DNA of 64,000 bases from RZZS01 sp964498755 (lineage in GTDB: Bacteria; Pseudomonadota; Alphaproteobacteria; Micavibrionales; Micavibrionaceae): NCBI GenBank assembly GCA_964498755.1, contig CAZCIB010000004.1, positions 1 to 64,000 on the forward strand, given 5' to 3'. The position numbers were made by a program, and so were the translations under genes. Each line of letters begins with the position of its first letter. Position 1 is the first letter of the stretch. The notes under the pieces were generated by a model that had not been told where the DNA came from, searched no databases, and saw only the letters and a list, made by a program, of their open reading frames with translations. Positions 52,613-60,924 of this stretch are shown piece after piece.

Positions 52613-53227
52613 ATGTACGAAAACACGTTCACGCGTCTTGATAATGAAGAAACGAAAGAAGCGCTGGATTTTATAAATCCGCATATTCAGGGCATCCGCT
52701 ACGATCATGAAACGGCCGTCGTAATGGTCAGTGATATTCCGTTTTATGATGGCTACAAGTTCTTTGATATCGCCGAGTACGGGCTTGTTCCGCCAGCCCG
52801 CAGATTTGTCGTTTCCGATGGCGATGACGTTGTTGTGCTGGACTGGACAAACGGGCCGATTTACGCGCTGAACGAGCGTGTTCCCGTGTCTCTGAACGGA
52901 CTTAACGTTTGCGATTATGTCCGGTTTTTCTTTACATATGTCAAGGGCCGCCATGGCCGCTTTTTAATCACGGAAAGCGTGGATGACATAAACTGGAAGG
53001 AAGATCCGCCGCCAGCGGCGCGCAAGGCCATAGGCAAAATGCTCTCGCCGCTTGCGGTTAACGGAAAGGACGACAGTGGAAACCTCGTATTAACGGCCTG
53101 TATGATGTTTCGTGATTCCCTTTTCAGGGCAAAAGTTACAGTCGAACAAAACGGCCTTGTGACCCTTTCAGACGAAGAGCTGCTCATAGAAGAAATGCCG
53201 GTCCTCGACGATACCTTTGCGCAATAA
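52613..53227 (+). CDS. Unknown soluble protein beside the oriC candidate
   Basis: A 204-aa protein of mixed alpha/beta type starting after GAAAGAAAG. No signal or membrane helix. Recognisable blocks such as LDFINPHIQGIRYDHETAVV, DIPFYDGYKFFDIAEYG and VDDINWKEDPPPAARKAIGK do not match a family I know. The tail is acidic. It is divergent from hemE and convergent with the pilus cluster (19 bp from the second PilP-like gene). A role with either replication or the secretion cluster cannot be judged. Confidence 0.7.
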   Translation: MYENTFTRLDNEETKEALDFINPHIQGIRYDHETAVVMVSDIPFYDGYKFFDIAEYGLVPPARRFVVSDGDDVVVLDWTNGPIYALNERVPVSLNGLNVCDYVRFFFTYVKGRHGRFLITESVDDINWKEDPPPAARKAIGKMLSPLAVNGKDDSGNLVLTACMMFRDSLFRAKVTVEQNGLVTLSDEELLIEEMPVLDDTFAQ

Positions 53228-53246
53228 GCAAAGGCGTTGCCGAAGC

Positions 53247-53978
53247 TCAGGGCAGCATATTCCGGTTATCCCGCTTTCTGCTTTCAAATTCGGAAAGAGA
53301 CAGGAGCTGCGCTTTATTGTTGTTTTTGGTGACAACGATGCCGCTGCTTGTAACCTCGGCGACTTTTGAGCCATCGGGCAGAATTTCTCCAGACGTAGCG
53401 ACAAGCTCTTCCTGCATGTTTTCCGTGTTCAAAATAGTGGCGAAACAGCGGCCGCCGGAGCAGTTAATTTCTTTCCAGACATAAGGGCTGTAAAAAGGTT
53501 TGAGCGCTTGCTGCGGTTCCTCGTCCTGTTCAGAACCAATAAGAATGTTGAGTTGCTCGCCCAATTCCTCCGGCTCCGCTAATTCATCGTAATAATCTGA
53601 ATAGAGGTCTGGATATGAACGGATACAAGGTATATTGGGTGGAATTTGCCTGCAGATAAAATCCGGCAGCGGCGGCGCCATGGTTGTCTGTCCAAGATCG
53701 CCATAAATGCGCTGCAGCTGGCTGATGCGGGTTTCGCGCTCAATCAGCTGTTCGACAAGACTGATTTGATATTGAAGCAAAAGGTTATCGCGCAGATAAG
53801 GATTGCTGAACGAGACGATGCCTGCGCTCTCTAGGTCGCCCCATAAATTTTTATCAGGAAAGTCCGGAATGTCCGTGAAATCTAGAGACGGAATGTTGTC
53901 CGATCTCTGGGCGCCGGCGCCGCCTGCTTGCAAAAACAATATAAAGGTCAGGACAAGAAATTTTGTAAAAGTCTTCAT
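53247..53978 (-). CDS. Second PilP-like exported protein
   Basis: A 243-aa protein from ATG 53978 with a signal peptide (FLVLTFILFLQAGGAGAQ). The N-terminal half has a Gln/Leu helix (LLLQYQISLVEQLIERE). The C-terminal 50 residues (SGEILPDGSKVAEVTSSGIV, then VTKNNNKAQLLSLSEFE) repeat the pattern at the end of the PilP protein encoded at 57.3 kb (GELLPDGNSVDEITPTEVII). It is probably a periplasmic adaptor for the secretin, or a minor variant of PilP. A terminator separates it from pilS. The lytic transglycosylase, prepilin peptidase and tip genes found here in R64 are absent. Confidence 0.65.
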   Translation of the reverse strand: MKTFTKFLVLTFILFLQAGGAGAQRSDNIPSLDFTDIPDFPDKNLWGDLESAGIVSFSNPYLRDNLLLQYQISLVEQLIERETRISQLQRIYGDLGQTTMAPPLPDFICRQIPPNIPCIRSYPDLYSDYYDELAEPEELGEQLNILIGSEQDEEPQQALKPFYSPYVWKEINCSGGRCFATILNTENMQEELVATSGEILPDGSKVAEVTSSGIVVTKNNNKAQLLSLSEFESRKRDNRNMLP

Positions 53979-54028
53979 AACTGAAATTTTACGCCATAAG
54001 CGCAAATACGGTAAAGAGCCAATTAAAA

Positions 54029-54049
54029 AGGCCGCAAAATCTGCGGCCT
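54029..54049 (-). terminator. Terminator after pilS
   Basis: On the complement, AGGCCGCA-GATTT-TGCGGCCT, an 8-bp perfect stem followed by TTTTA; an A-run upstream would let it serve the other strand too. It lies 26 bp after the pilS stop, before the second PilP-like gene. Confidence 0.9.
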
Positions 54050-54074
54050 GTTAAAAAAAAGCGGACAGCCTAAA

Positions 54075-54620
54075 TCAGAAGAAAGTCCATATCATATCCA
54101 CATTACCTCCGGCGCCACAAGCTGTTGTAAGACCCGCAACAGTTACGGGAGTCGCAGCATCGAAGGTACTGCCGCCTGCTTGAAGACTGACGAAATCAGA
54201 GTCATTTTCGTTGAACGTCGTCCCGAGCTGGATACAGGCATCACTTGGCACTTGAGTAAACTGTATTGTAAAAGTGGTCGTCGCTCCAGTTATCAGAATT
54301 GTATCGTTCCAAGGATGCGTGGCGTTACCGGTACCGGGGTCATAAACGCCGGATGGAAAACCGTTAAGGTTCACGAGGGTAGGCGTAATGTCTCCGGTAC
54401 CATAAGTGCTTTGTCCCTGGAAAGCTCTTTGAACCTGCTGTTTAAGCGTGGCCAGAATCCGCACGGCGTCGTTGACGTTATTGCCCTGCGTCACAAGACG
54501 ATACGTCGCAATGCCCGCGAGCAGTAAAAGCGCGCCAACGCCAACAACAAGTAAAAGTTCGAGCAAAGAGAAACCCCTTTCGTTTCTCCGCGCCGCAATG
54601 TTTTTTTGAAGTACCGACAT
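54075..54620 (-). CDS. pilS: Type IVb pilin, PilS-like
   Basis: A 181-aa prepilin. The leader MSVLQKNIAARRNERG is cut before FSLLELLLVVGVGALLLL, the usual hydrophobic helix, with Glu at mature position 5. The mature head domain (about 40-181) has two Cys (DACIQLG and TTACGAGG) fit for the disulfide of type IV pilins. It is the probable major pilin, as in the thin pilus of R64. It is last in the gene order before a terminator. No prepilin peptidase gene is in the window. Confidence 0.88.
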   Translation of the reverse strand: MSVLQKNIAARRNERGFSLLELLLVVGVGALLLLAGIATYRLVTQGNNVNDAVRILATLKQQVQRAFQGQSTYGTGDITPTLVNLNGFPSGVYDPGTGNATHPWNDTILITGATTTFTIQFTQVPSDACIQLGTTFNENDSDFVSLQAGGSTFDAATPVTVAGLTTACGAGGNVDMIWTFF

Positions 54621-54645
54621 AGGTTTCTCCTCCTCCTATGAATTA

Positions 54646-55710
54646 TCAGGTTTGGACCTGAATTTGTTGAACAACCCCGTATAATGCTGAAATTAAAACA
54701 CCAATCACTACTGCTATCAAGAATAACACAATTACATTTAATACTTTCATAATTTGAGATACTTTTTCTACAAGTTCTTCAACCCATGATCGCGTTATTT
54801 TCACGAGGTTTTTGTCAAAATCCCTTAAACGGGCATAAATCCTTAAATCAGCGATAATTTCCTCGTCGGGAAACCTGTAACCCGTGTTGTATAAAGCATC
54901 CCCGAGATTGGCGCCAGAAGTGATATAGCGCTTTACGGCGTCAATTCTCTCGGCCAGATAAGGGTCGGCGCTTTTGCCAATGCGTTTCAGCGAAACATCG
55001 TCAAGCTTGACGCCTGCGCTCATCATCGAAGAAATAGAAAGCAGAAATGCTGATCCCTGCAGCATCCGGTAAAGGCTCCAGGGAATCATGTTTTCAACTA
55101 GAAGACGCGATTTTCCGGTCCATCTCGGCAGGGAAAAAGCGATAATTATAATGGCCATAACCATGAACACAGCAATTCCAGCTCCATTATTTCTAATGAA
55201 AACAGTAGCTTGAGCAACCATACCGGCAAATCCGGTCCATTCTTCCGTGGGCAGAATTTCCGAGAAAGTAGGAATAACCATATAGGAAGCCAGCATTAAG
55301 GCGGCGATCAACATTGCAAACAGCAAAAGAGGATAGGCTGAATTACTGATAATTGCGTTTTTGATATTGGATTGTTGCTCCACAGTTCTTGCAACCGTGT
55401 AAAGGGCCTCGGAAAGTTGTCCGGAGGCCGCGCCTGTCTCGAGAAGTATTGCCTCCGAGCTTGGCACGTAAGGCCCGACGCAACTTCCGAAATTCATGCC
55501 GTTGGCTACGCTTTTGCGCCAGCGACCATAAAGACCTGAAAGAACCGAACCTTTTGATCTTGCGGCAAGAGTCTGGATCTGCAGAAGGGCGGCATCAAGA
55601 GAAACGCCGTTTTCCAGGAGTTGCGCAAGCTTTGTGTAAAAACGCTGCCGGTTTTTCGCGTTAAACTCGAATTTGACGGAAAGAAGGAAAAAGGAATTGT
55701 TATTGATCAT
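54646..55710 (-). CDS. pilR: Type IV pilus inner-membrane protein, PilR/GspF family
   Basis: A 354-aa platform protein with GspF-type halves: an N-terminal cytoplasmic domain (FYTKLAQLLENGVSLDAALL, then LLETGAASGQLSEALYTVA), membrane helices at about 126-146 and 177-193, a second domain (SSMMSAGVKLDDVSLKRIG) and a third helix at about 325-348. It would couple the PilQ ATPase to pilin assembly. Its start overlaps the end of pilQ by 4 bp. The second GspF half is shortened, as in R64 PilR. Confidence 0.88.
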   Translation of the reverse strand: MINNNSFFLLSVKFEFNAKNRQRFYTKLAQLLENGVSLDAALLQIQTLAARSKGSVLSGLYGRWRKSVANGMNFGSCVGPYVPSSEAILLETGAASGQLSEALYTVARTVEQQSNIKNAIISNSAYPLLLFAMLIAALMLASYMVIPTFSEILPTEEWTGFAGMVAQATVFIRNNGAGIAVFMVMAIIIIAFSLPRWTGKSRLLVENMIPWSLYRMLQGSAFLLSISSMMSAGVKLDDVSLKRIGKSADPYLAERIDAVKRYITSGANLGDALYNTGYRFPDEEIIADLRIYARLRDFDKNLVKITRSWVEELVEKVSQIMKVLNVIVLFLIAVVIGVLISALYGVVQQIQVQT

Positions 55711-57254
55711 GTCTTTCTTCTGTCAGGTATTTGTATAAGGCCGACAACGCGTTCGGCGTCGCCGGGGTCAACTTCTCCCGCAAGTATCCTGTCAACAGTG
55801 TGCTCGATCATGCTCCGCCCGCCAAGTTGCGTGAGCCAGTGTTTTTCAGCCTCATTTTTGCGGTTGTCCGTAACATATTCCATGAAAGTGGCGTCAGGCA
55901 TGATGATTTCCGCCACGACTGTCCGCCCGGAATAGCCACTGCCAAAACCGCATTGCTCGCAGCCCTTTGGATTTCGCCGCCTGATTTTTTCAATGGGGAT
56001 TTCAGCGGATTCAAGACGCGCCAGCAGTCCATATGAAAGATCGCTTTCTTTTGTCGTCAAAGAACAATTCGGACAGATAACGCGAACAAGGCGCTGGGAA
56101 ATAAGCCCCGTTAACAAAGTCGGGTCGCAGAGTTTGTAATTCTCGACTTTCAGGTCGCGCAGACGAAATGGAATCGTCATCGCGTCGTTAGAGTGCAAGG
56201 TCGTCCAGACTTGGTGACCTGTCATGGCCGCTTCAAACGCAAGCTGCGCCGATGCGGCGTCCCTCACCTCGCCAATCATGAGCCTGTCCGGGTTGGAGCG
56301 CAGAGAAGCCGAAATTGCCTTTGTGAATTCTTCCGTCCTCGCCTGTGCGGAAGACGCGTTTACAACGGGCATCTGCACTGCCCCGGGTATGGGATATTCT
56401 GGCGGGTCCTCCACAGTATAGATCGCAATATTGTAATGATGTTCCTGCAGAATGGAGATAATGTTTCTTTGCAGGGTCGTTGATTTACCGTGTCCGGTTG
56501 GGCCCGCCACGATGTTGATGCCAAAAGGCTTCGCGCGCAGCGTTTCAAAGTCTTCAAGCTGTTCCGGCGTAAAGCCGAGGCTGACAATATCCGCTGATTT
56601 TTGTTCGTCCGCCGAATAAAGGAGGCGGATAATCATGGCGCGTCCCCCGAACGTCGTCGGGTTGAACTGGAGACGCAGCGAGATAATGCCTTCGGGCAAT
56701 TGCAAGTCCTTGCGGTTGGAAACCCTCGCGCCCTGATATTCGTAAGGCTGGTAGTTTACGTCCGCGGCGTCCGCCATGGTAAAAGCGGCGGCGCAGAAAT
56801 TATGCCCGAATTCCGGCGGCCATTCCGCTATATGGGTCATCAGTCCGTCAATGCGCGCTCTGACCGTACACGACGCCTCGTTTACGACGACGTGTATGTC
56901 AGACGCCCGCCGTTTGGCCATTTCACCGACCAGACTCAAAACCTCGCGGCGCATGCGCGCCTCGTCCTGACCGGATCTTGAACGGAATTCCGTGGCTCTT
57001 TCGTAGCAGACTTGCACGCGTGATATGTCGACAGGCTCAATTTTCAGCTCGGGCAGATCATTTACTTTCGCCTCTTCAATAAGCGTCAATACGAGCGGAT
57101 TATTAATATGCGATTTTGAAACCAGAAGGCGCCCGTCCAAAAAAAGAGCCGCAATTTGGCGCAGCTGGTCGCCACGATCAAGGATGCCGCCCTCAGCCGT
57201 GATGGGCAGGCTGGGATCCCAGATGTCTGACTGATTGGGCTGAAATAGCTTCAT
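55707..57254 (-). CDS. pilQ: Pilus assembly ATPase, PilQ/GspE family
   Basis: A 515-aa cytoplasmic hexameric ATPase. The N-terminal domain (1-190) leads to VAGPTGHGKSTTLQR (Walker A, about 250), the Asp box VEDPPEYPIPGAVQ, RLMIGEVRDA (Walker B), and GHQVWTTLHSNDA (His box). A zinc finger follows: CPNC near 393 and CEQC near 436, typical of GspE. It would drive pilus extension. It lies between pilP and pilR. Confidence 0.92.
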   Translation of the reverse strand: MKLFQPNQSDIWDPSLPITAEGGILDRGDQLRQIAALFLDGRLLVSKSHINNPLVLTLIEEAKVNDLPELKIEPVDISRVQVCYERATEFRSRSGQDEARMRREVLSLVGEMAKRRASDIHVVVNEASCTVRARIDGLMTHIAEWPPEFGHNFCAAAFTMADAADVNYQPYEYQGARVSNRKDLQLPEGIISLRLQFNPTTFGGRAMIIRLLYSADEQKSADIVSLGFTPEQLEDFETLRAKPFGINIVAGPTGHGKSTTLQRNIISILQEHHYNIAIYTVEDPPEYPIPGAVQMPVVNASSAQARTEEFTKAISASLRSNPDRLMIGEVRDAASAQLAFEAAMTGHQVWTTLHSNDAMTIPFRLRDLKVENYKLCDPTLLTGLISQRLVRVICPNCSLTTKESDLSYGLLARLESAEIPIEKIRRRNPKGCEQCGFGSGYSGRTVVAEIIMPDATFMEYVTDNRKNEAEKHWLTQLGGRSMIEHTVDRILAGEVDPGDAERVVGLIQIPDRRKT

Positions 57255-57263
57255 AAAACCTGC

Positions 57264-57785
57264 CTATTGCGACCATCCAAGTACGGAGCGACCGGCGTTG
57301 CCGGAAATAATAACTTCGGTTGGCGTAATTTCATCAACGCTATTTCCGTCCGGCAGCAATTCTCCCGCCCTTACCTGTATGATTGCTGAATCTCTCATAA
57401 GCCGGGCCTCAAGTTCGTTGACCGGACCGAATATCTCCAGAATCTCCCATACCTTTTCAGGCTCCGACTGTTCTGCTTCTTGCGGCGGCTCGGAGAGCAG
57501 AGTTTCGTTGAGCGTCATTCCAGGGTTGCCGCTGGAAAATCCTGCGAGCATGGCGTCGTTCTCTGTGGCCAGATCATTGAGTCTTTTAATAAGGCGGGCT
57601 CTCTCAAGGCATAACGTATAACGATCGATATCGGCTTGCACGGCGGCAAGGTCGGTTGGCGTTTGCCTAAGCGCCGTTTTCGGCAGAGGACAAGGGTCTT
57701 CGCCCACTTGCGCCAGCGCCGGCCCGTAGTTAAGGATAGTTGCCATAAACAGAATCAAGATTGTAAACAGTCGGCTCATAAACAT
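57264..57785 (-). CDS. pilP: Type IV pilus biogenesis protein PilP
   Basis: A 173-aa periplasmic protein with an N-terminal signal (LFTILILFMATILNYGPALA), a helical region (TDLAAVQADIDRYTLCLERA) and a C-terminal beta region, RAGELLPDGNSVDEITPTEV followed by SGNAGRSVLGW, as in R64 PilP. It would link the secretin to the inner-membrane platform. It lies between pilO and pilQ, 3 and 9 bp from its neighbours. A related end segment recurs in the protein at 53.2 kb. Confidence 0.82.
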   Translation of the reverse strand: MFMSRLFTILILFMATILNYGPALAQVGEDPCPLPKTALRQTPTDLAAVQADIDRYTLCLERARLIKRLNDLATENDAMLAGFSSGNPGMTLNETLLSEPPQEAEQSEPEKVWEILEIFGPVNELEARLMRDSAIIQVRAGELLPDGNSVDEITPTEVIISGNAGRSVLGWSQ

Positions 57786-57788
57786 ATT

Positions 57789-59159
57789 CTACTGCAATTC
57801 CTGGGCTGCGCGAAGAGCTTCGCTGTCAAACAAAAGTTTGGACTGGTATGTCCAGTTGCGGTTACGAACATCCCAGATGATATTTTGCAGCCTTAAGCCG
57901 GGAAGGTCAAAAAGACTCATGAGTGATGAAGGCGGGGTTTCCGTGACGAAATCGATATCAAGGTATGGCGGCGGAGCCGGGGGCGGATCATTTGTCGGTA
58001 TGCGGGCGGTATTTCTTTGTTGCGGAGGTTGGGGCTTTTGATGGCTGACGCGCATTTGCCCGTCATCGCTAAAGCGTTGATCTAGCAAAAGAATAGCCCT
58101 GTCTCGTGAGATAACGTTTACCGTTCGGATAATATGCCCGCTTTTATCGAGCGTTAGTCTGACGCGAAATTCATTTGTTCCCGAAAATTGCTTGCTGGCC
58201 TCATCCGGAAATTGTTCCAGAGCGTCTTTGATCATGCCAAGGCCTCCGCCCCCCTTACGCCACGTGGCTTCCGCAAATGTCCCGTCGCACTGAACACTCT
58301 GAAGCTGCCAGCCTGGAACGGGGTGCACAATCCTGTCAAATGCATGCAGACACGAGCGAATAACAGAGCTCGGCAGCGGAAGTTGCAGGCCCGAAAAGTT
58401 AATGGCAATTGAGTTGTCAGAGGGCATCTCTCTCGGTGGCGGAGCAATAATATCAGGAACAGGCCCGGTAACTGTAATTTTTGGTTTACTTGACAGCGCG
58501 GGACCCTGGTTCATTACGCTAGGCAAAAGCGCAAAAATAATCGTCGCAATTAAAAACAGCAGGGCTGCAAACAAAGCGAGATTTTTATTTCTTTTGCCCC
58601 CGAAAACCGCGTCAAGTTTCGATGGCCTGAGCGTATAGGGCGCGTCGCTTGCCTCCAGCAATTTATCAATCGGAATTTCTTCGCCGACCTCGGGCAAATT
58701 CCATGCGGCAGGCGCATAAGACCGAGGCCATTTGTAATCTTTATTCTTTTTAACGAAATGCTTGTACGCATCCTCTTCCGAAAAAAAGATCCGATCTCCG
58801 TCAGGGGCAATTGCATCGGCATGGACCGCAAGGTACCACCAGCAGTTATCTGCGGCAAAAACGCCGTGCCATTCCCCGACAAGGGAGTCGGCGGCGATTG
58901 CGGCGCCAGAAGGCATGCCGATCTTGTGACCCTTATAAAGGTAGCCGAAGCCTTGCTGGTTTGTCAGCGAGCTTCTCAAAACGTAAAAGTCAGCATCGAG
59001 TTTTTTTGACCGCTCGTTTAACATCGAGCTATCTGAAATAGACTCGCATGTCAGCCACGTCATGCCTACGGCATAACGCTTGTCTTTAAACATTAATATG
59101 CCGCTGTTTTCCGGATCCATCTCTGAAAAACTGGGAGTTTTTTTTGCGGACTCTTCCAT
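57789..59159 (-). CDS. pilO: Type IVb pilus protein PilO2
   Basis: A 456-aa bitopic inner-membrane protein. The cytoplasmic part (1-195) contains YAVGMTWLTCES, SKKLDADFYVLRSS, and WWYLAVHADAIAPDGDRIFF, the usual PilO2 blocks that relate to actin-like PilM. One membrane helix follows at about 200-220 (LALFAALLFLIATIIFALL), then a periplasmic region with a Pro-rich stretch. It would connect cytoplasmic and periplasmic parts of the pilus machine. A separate pilM gene was not found, in line with the fused layout of this protein type. Confidence 0.85.
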   Translation of the reverse strand: MEESAKKTPSFSEMDPENSGILMFKDKRYAVGMTWLTCESISDSSMLNERSKKLDADFYVLRSSLTNQQGFGYLYKGHKIGMPSGAAIAADSLVGEWHGVFAADNCWWYLAVHADAIAPDGDRIFFSEEDAYKHFVKKNKDYKWPRSYAPAAWNLPEVGEEIPIDKLLEASDAPYTLRPSKLDAVFGGKRNKNLALFAALLFLIATIIFALLPSVMNQGPALSSKPKITVTGPVPDIIAPPPREMPSDNSIAINFSGLQLPLPSSVIRSCLHAFDRIVHPVPGWQLQSVQCDGTFAEATWRKGGGGLGMIKDALEQFPDEASKQFSGTNEFRVRLTLDKSGHIIRTVNVISRDRAILLLDQRFSDDGQMRVSHQKPQPPQQRNTARIPTNDPPPAPPPYLDIDFVTETPPSSLMSLFDLPGLRLQNIIWDVRNRNWTYQSKLLFDSEALRAAQELQ

Positions 59160-59178
59160 CTTTTGAAGGTCCTTCTCT

Positions 59179-60801
59179 TTATCTTCCGGAAATAGTCAAT
59201 GGTTCTTCGGGCAAGATTTCCGCTGTTATCAATAAAATGGTAACCTCTTTTGTTTTTTCCGCGCTTTTTGAACCGCCGGTAAACAAGCCGCCAGGCGTAC
59301 CTTCCCGCTCGAGCCCCGCCTGATTTCTTTCGAAACCGGCAAGAATAAGCGTTTCTCCGGAAGCCAGAACGGCATTCTGGACAAAACCGGTAGTTTCTAC
59401 TTCCGGCAGCTGAATGGACGAATCGCCGGCCGAAAATGTTTTAAAGGGCGTTTGCGCGTCTTTAATACCAAGAGCAAGTCTGAGCAAAACACGGTTTTCC
59501 TCGATCACGCGCGGCAAAATGTTCATCGTCAGCCCGATATTAACTTCACCAGGCTCGAGCGACGTCGTAACATCGCCCTCATCAATCGTTGTTGTGACGC
59601 GTTCAAGGAAAGAGATAACTTGCCCGATTTGAAGCGGCGCAGGGATATCTGACAATGTAACGATGGCTCCCGCCTGGGCGACGCTGGCTTTTTCAATGTC
59701 TTCAGACGCTTCAAGGCTTGCCGTGATGACATCGGCGTCCGGCGTGGTCAGAGTCCCGCTTGCGTCCGCGCCGCTAAATCCTGTGACGGCGTCAACTTGC
59801 GGCAAAGATCTCAGGATTCCCGTTGTTAAGCCGCCGGCCGTGGTTTGCAGTTCGAAAGGTTTGCCTTCGAGCGCCCTTTCCAGAATGGAATTGAGCCTGA
59901 GCGTGACCGAATTTACATTGGAAGTTTCCACGGCGAGAACTTTAACCGCGACCGCAACGCGGCGAAGTCTCATGCGGTTTTGTTCCCTCAGATAATCCTC
60001 AACCCTGCTGACAAGTGACGGCGGGCCGGAAACCGTTATCGTCCCTGTAGACGGAGACAGAGAGAGACTGCCTTTGTCTTCCAGCATAACGCTGACGGCA
60101 TTCTCAATTTCTTCCCAGATTTCGAGAGTTGCCTGAGTGGCGAATGAAATTTGCGGCAATGAATTACTGTCATCGTCTTCTTCGTTTTCAAGCTGATTAT
60201 CCAGAACAATATTGCCGGCTAAAGAGTGCAACATAAATGTCTTGGAAATCTGCCTTGATAGCTGAATTCTTCTTCCATTGTAATGCCAGTCGGCGTCGAA
60301 AGAGTCGGAAACTTGGTCCAGAATCTCGTTCAAAGAGCCTTGCCAGACGATTTTTCCATCTGCGACTTCTCGGCCTTCAGGCGGAATGAACCGCATCAAG
60401 CCCTCATCAACAGTCCCCTCCTGGGATTGCGTTTGCGCAACAGCGATGCGAATCCCGGTAGCCGCCTGGATCGACTGGGCAATTTCCCTGAGCGATAAAG
60501 GGCGTTCGAAAGTCAGGACAATACTATCCTCTCGCAAAAGACTCGCGGGAAGCGGCTCCCCATTCTGAATAGGGATCGCAGTCGATCCAAACCAGGGACG
60601 GTCATTTATAATCAGCGAGCTTTTGCGTTCTTTCTGTGATGGCGCAATTTCCTGAAGCGCTTTGTCAGCTTCTATTTTATTAGCCTCAATGGCGTCTTCC
60701 GTTTTAATATAATGGCCACACGCGCTCAGGGCCACGACCATGATTGCGGCGAAAAAGAAAAATGCCAATTTTTGTGTTGTATCTTGTAAGGCCATAGACA
60801 A
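59179..60801 (-). CDS. pilN: Pilus secretin, PilN type (lipoprotein)
   Basis: A 540-aa outer-membrane channel protein with lipoprotein signal FFFFAAIMVVALSAC (lipid Cys at 28). N-domains (about 75-300) include RPLSLREIAQSIQAATGIRI and TGTITVSGPPSLVSRVEDYL. The secretin domain (about 300-515) has LDIPAPLQIGQV-like and TTGFVQNAVLASGETLILAG segments. It forms the ring through which the pilus passes. The lipidated form matches PilN of R64. It follows the TcpQ-type gene after 123 bp with no gene between. Confidence 0.9.
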   Translation of the reverse strand: MSMALQDTTQKLAFFFFAAIMVVALSACGHYIKTEDAIEANKIEADKALQEIAPSQKERKSSLIINDRPWFGSTAIPIQNGEPLPASLLREDSIVLTFERPLSLREIAQSIQAATGIRIAVAQTQSQEGTVDEGLMRFIPPEGREVADGKIVWQGSLNEILDQVSDSFDADWHYNGRRIQLSRQISKTFMLHSLAGNIVLDNQLENEEDDDSNSLPQISFATQATLEIWEEIENAVSVMLEDKGSLSLSPSTGTITVSGPPSLVSRVEDYLREQNRMRLRRVAVAVKVLAVETSNVNSVTLRLNSILERALEGKPFELQTTAGGLTTGILRSLPQVDAVTGFSGADASGTLTTPDADVITASLEASEDIEKASVAQAGAIVTLSDIPAPLQIGQVISFLERVTTTIDEGDVTTSLEPGEVNIGLTMNILPRVIEENRVLLRLALGIKDAQTPFKTFSAGDSSIQLPEVETTGFVQNAVLASGETLILAGFERNQAGLEREGTPGGLFTGGSKSAEKTKEVTILLITAEILPEEPLTISGR

Positions 60802-60924
60802 TTCCCGGAAGCAAAACCTGATCGATTAAATAGTAATTTCATTTTGAACGGTCTTGAAGCAATCAGCAAGCATTCTGCCATCCTTCCTTTAACAACCGGG
60901 CGCTGGCGAGACAAAGAGAATCCT

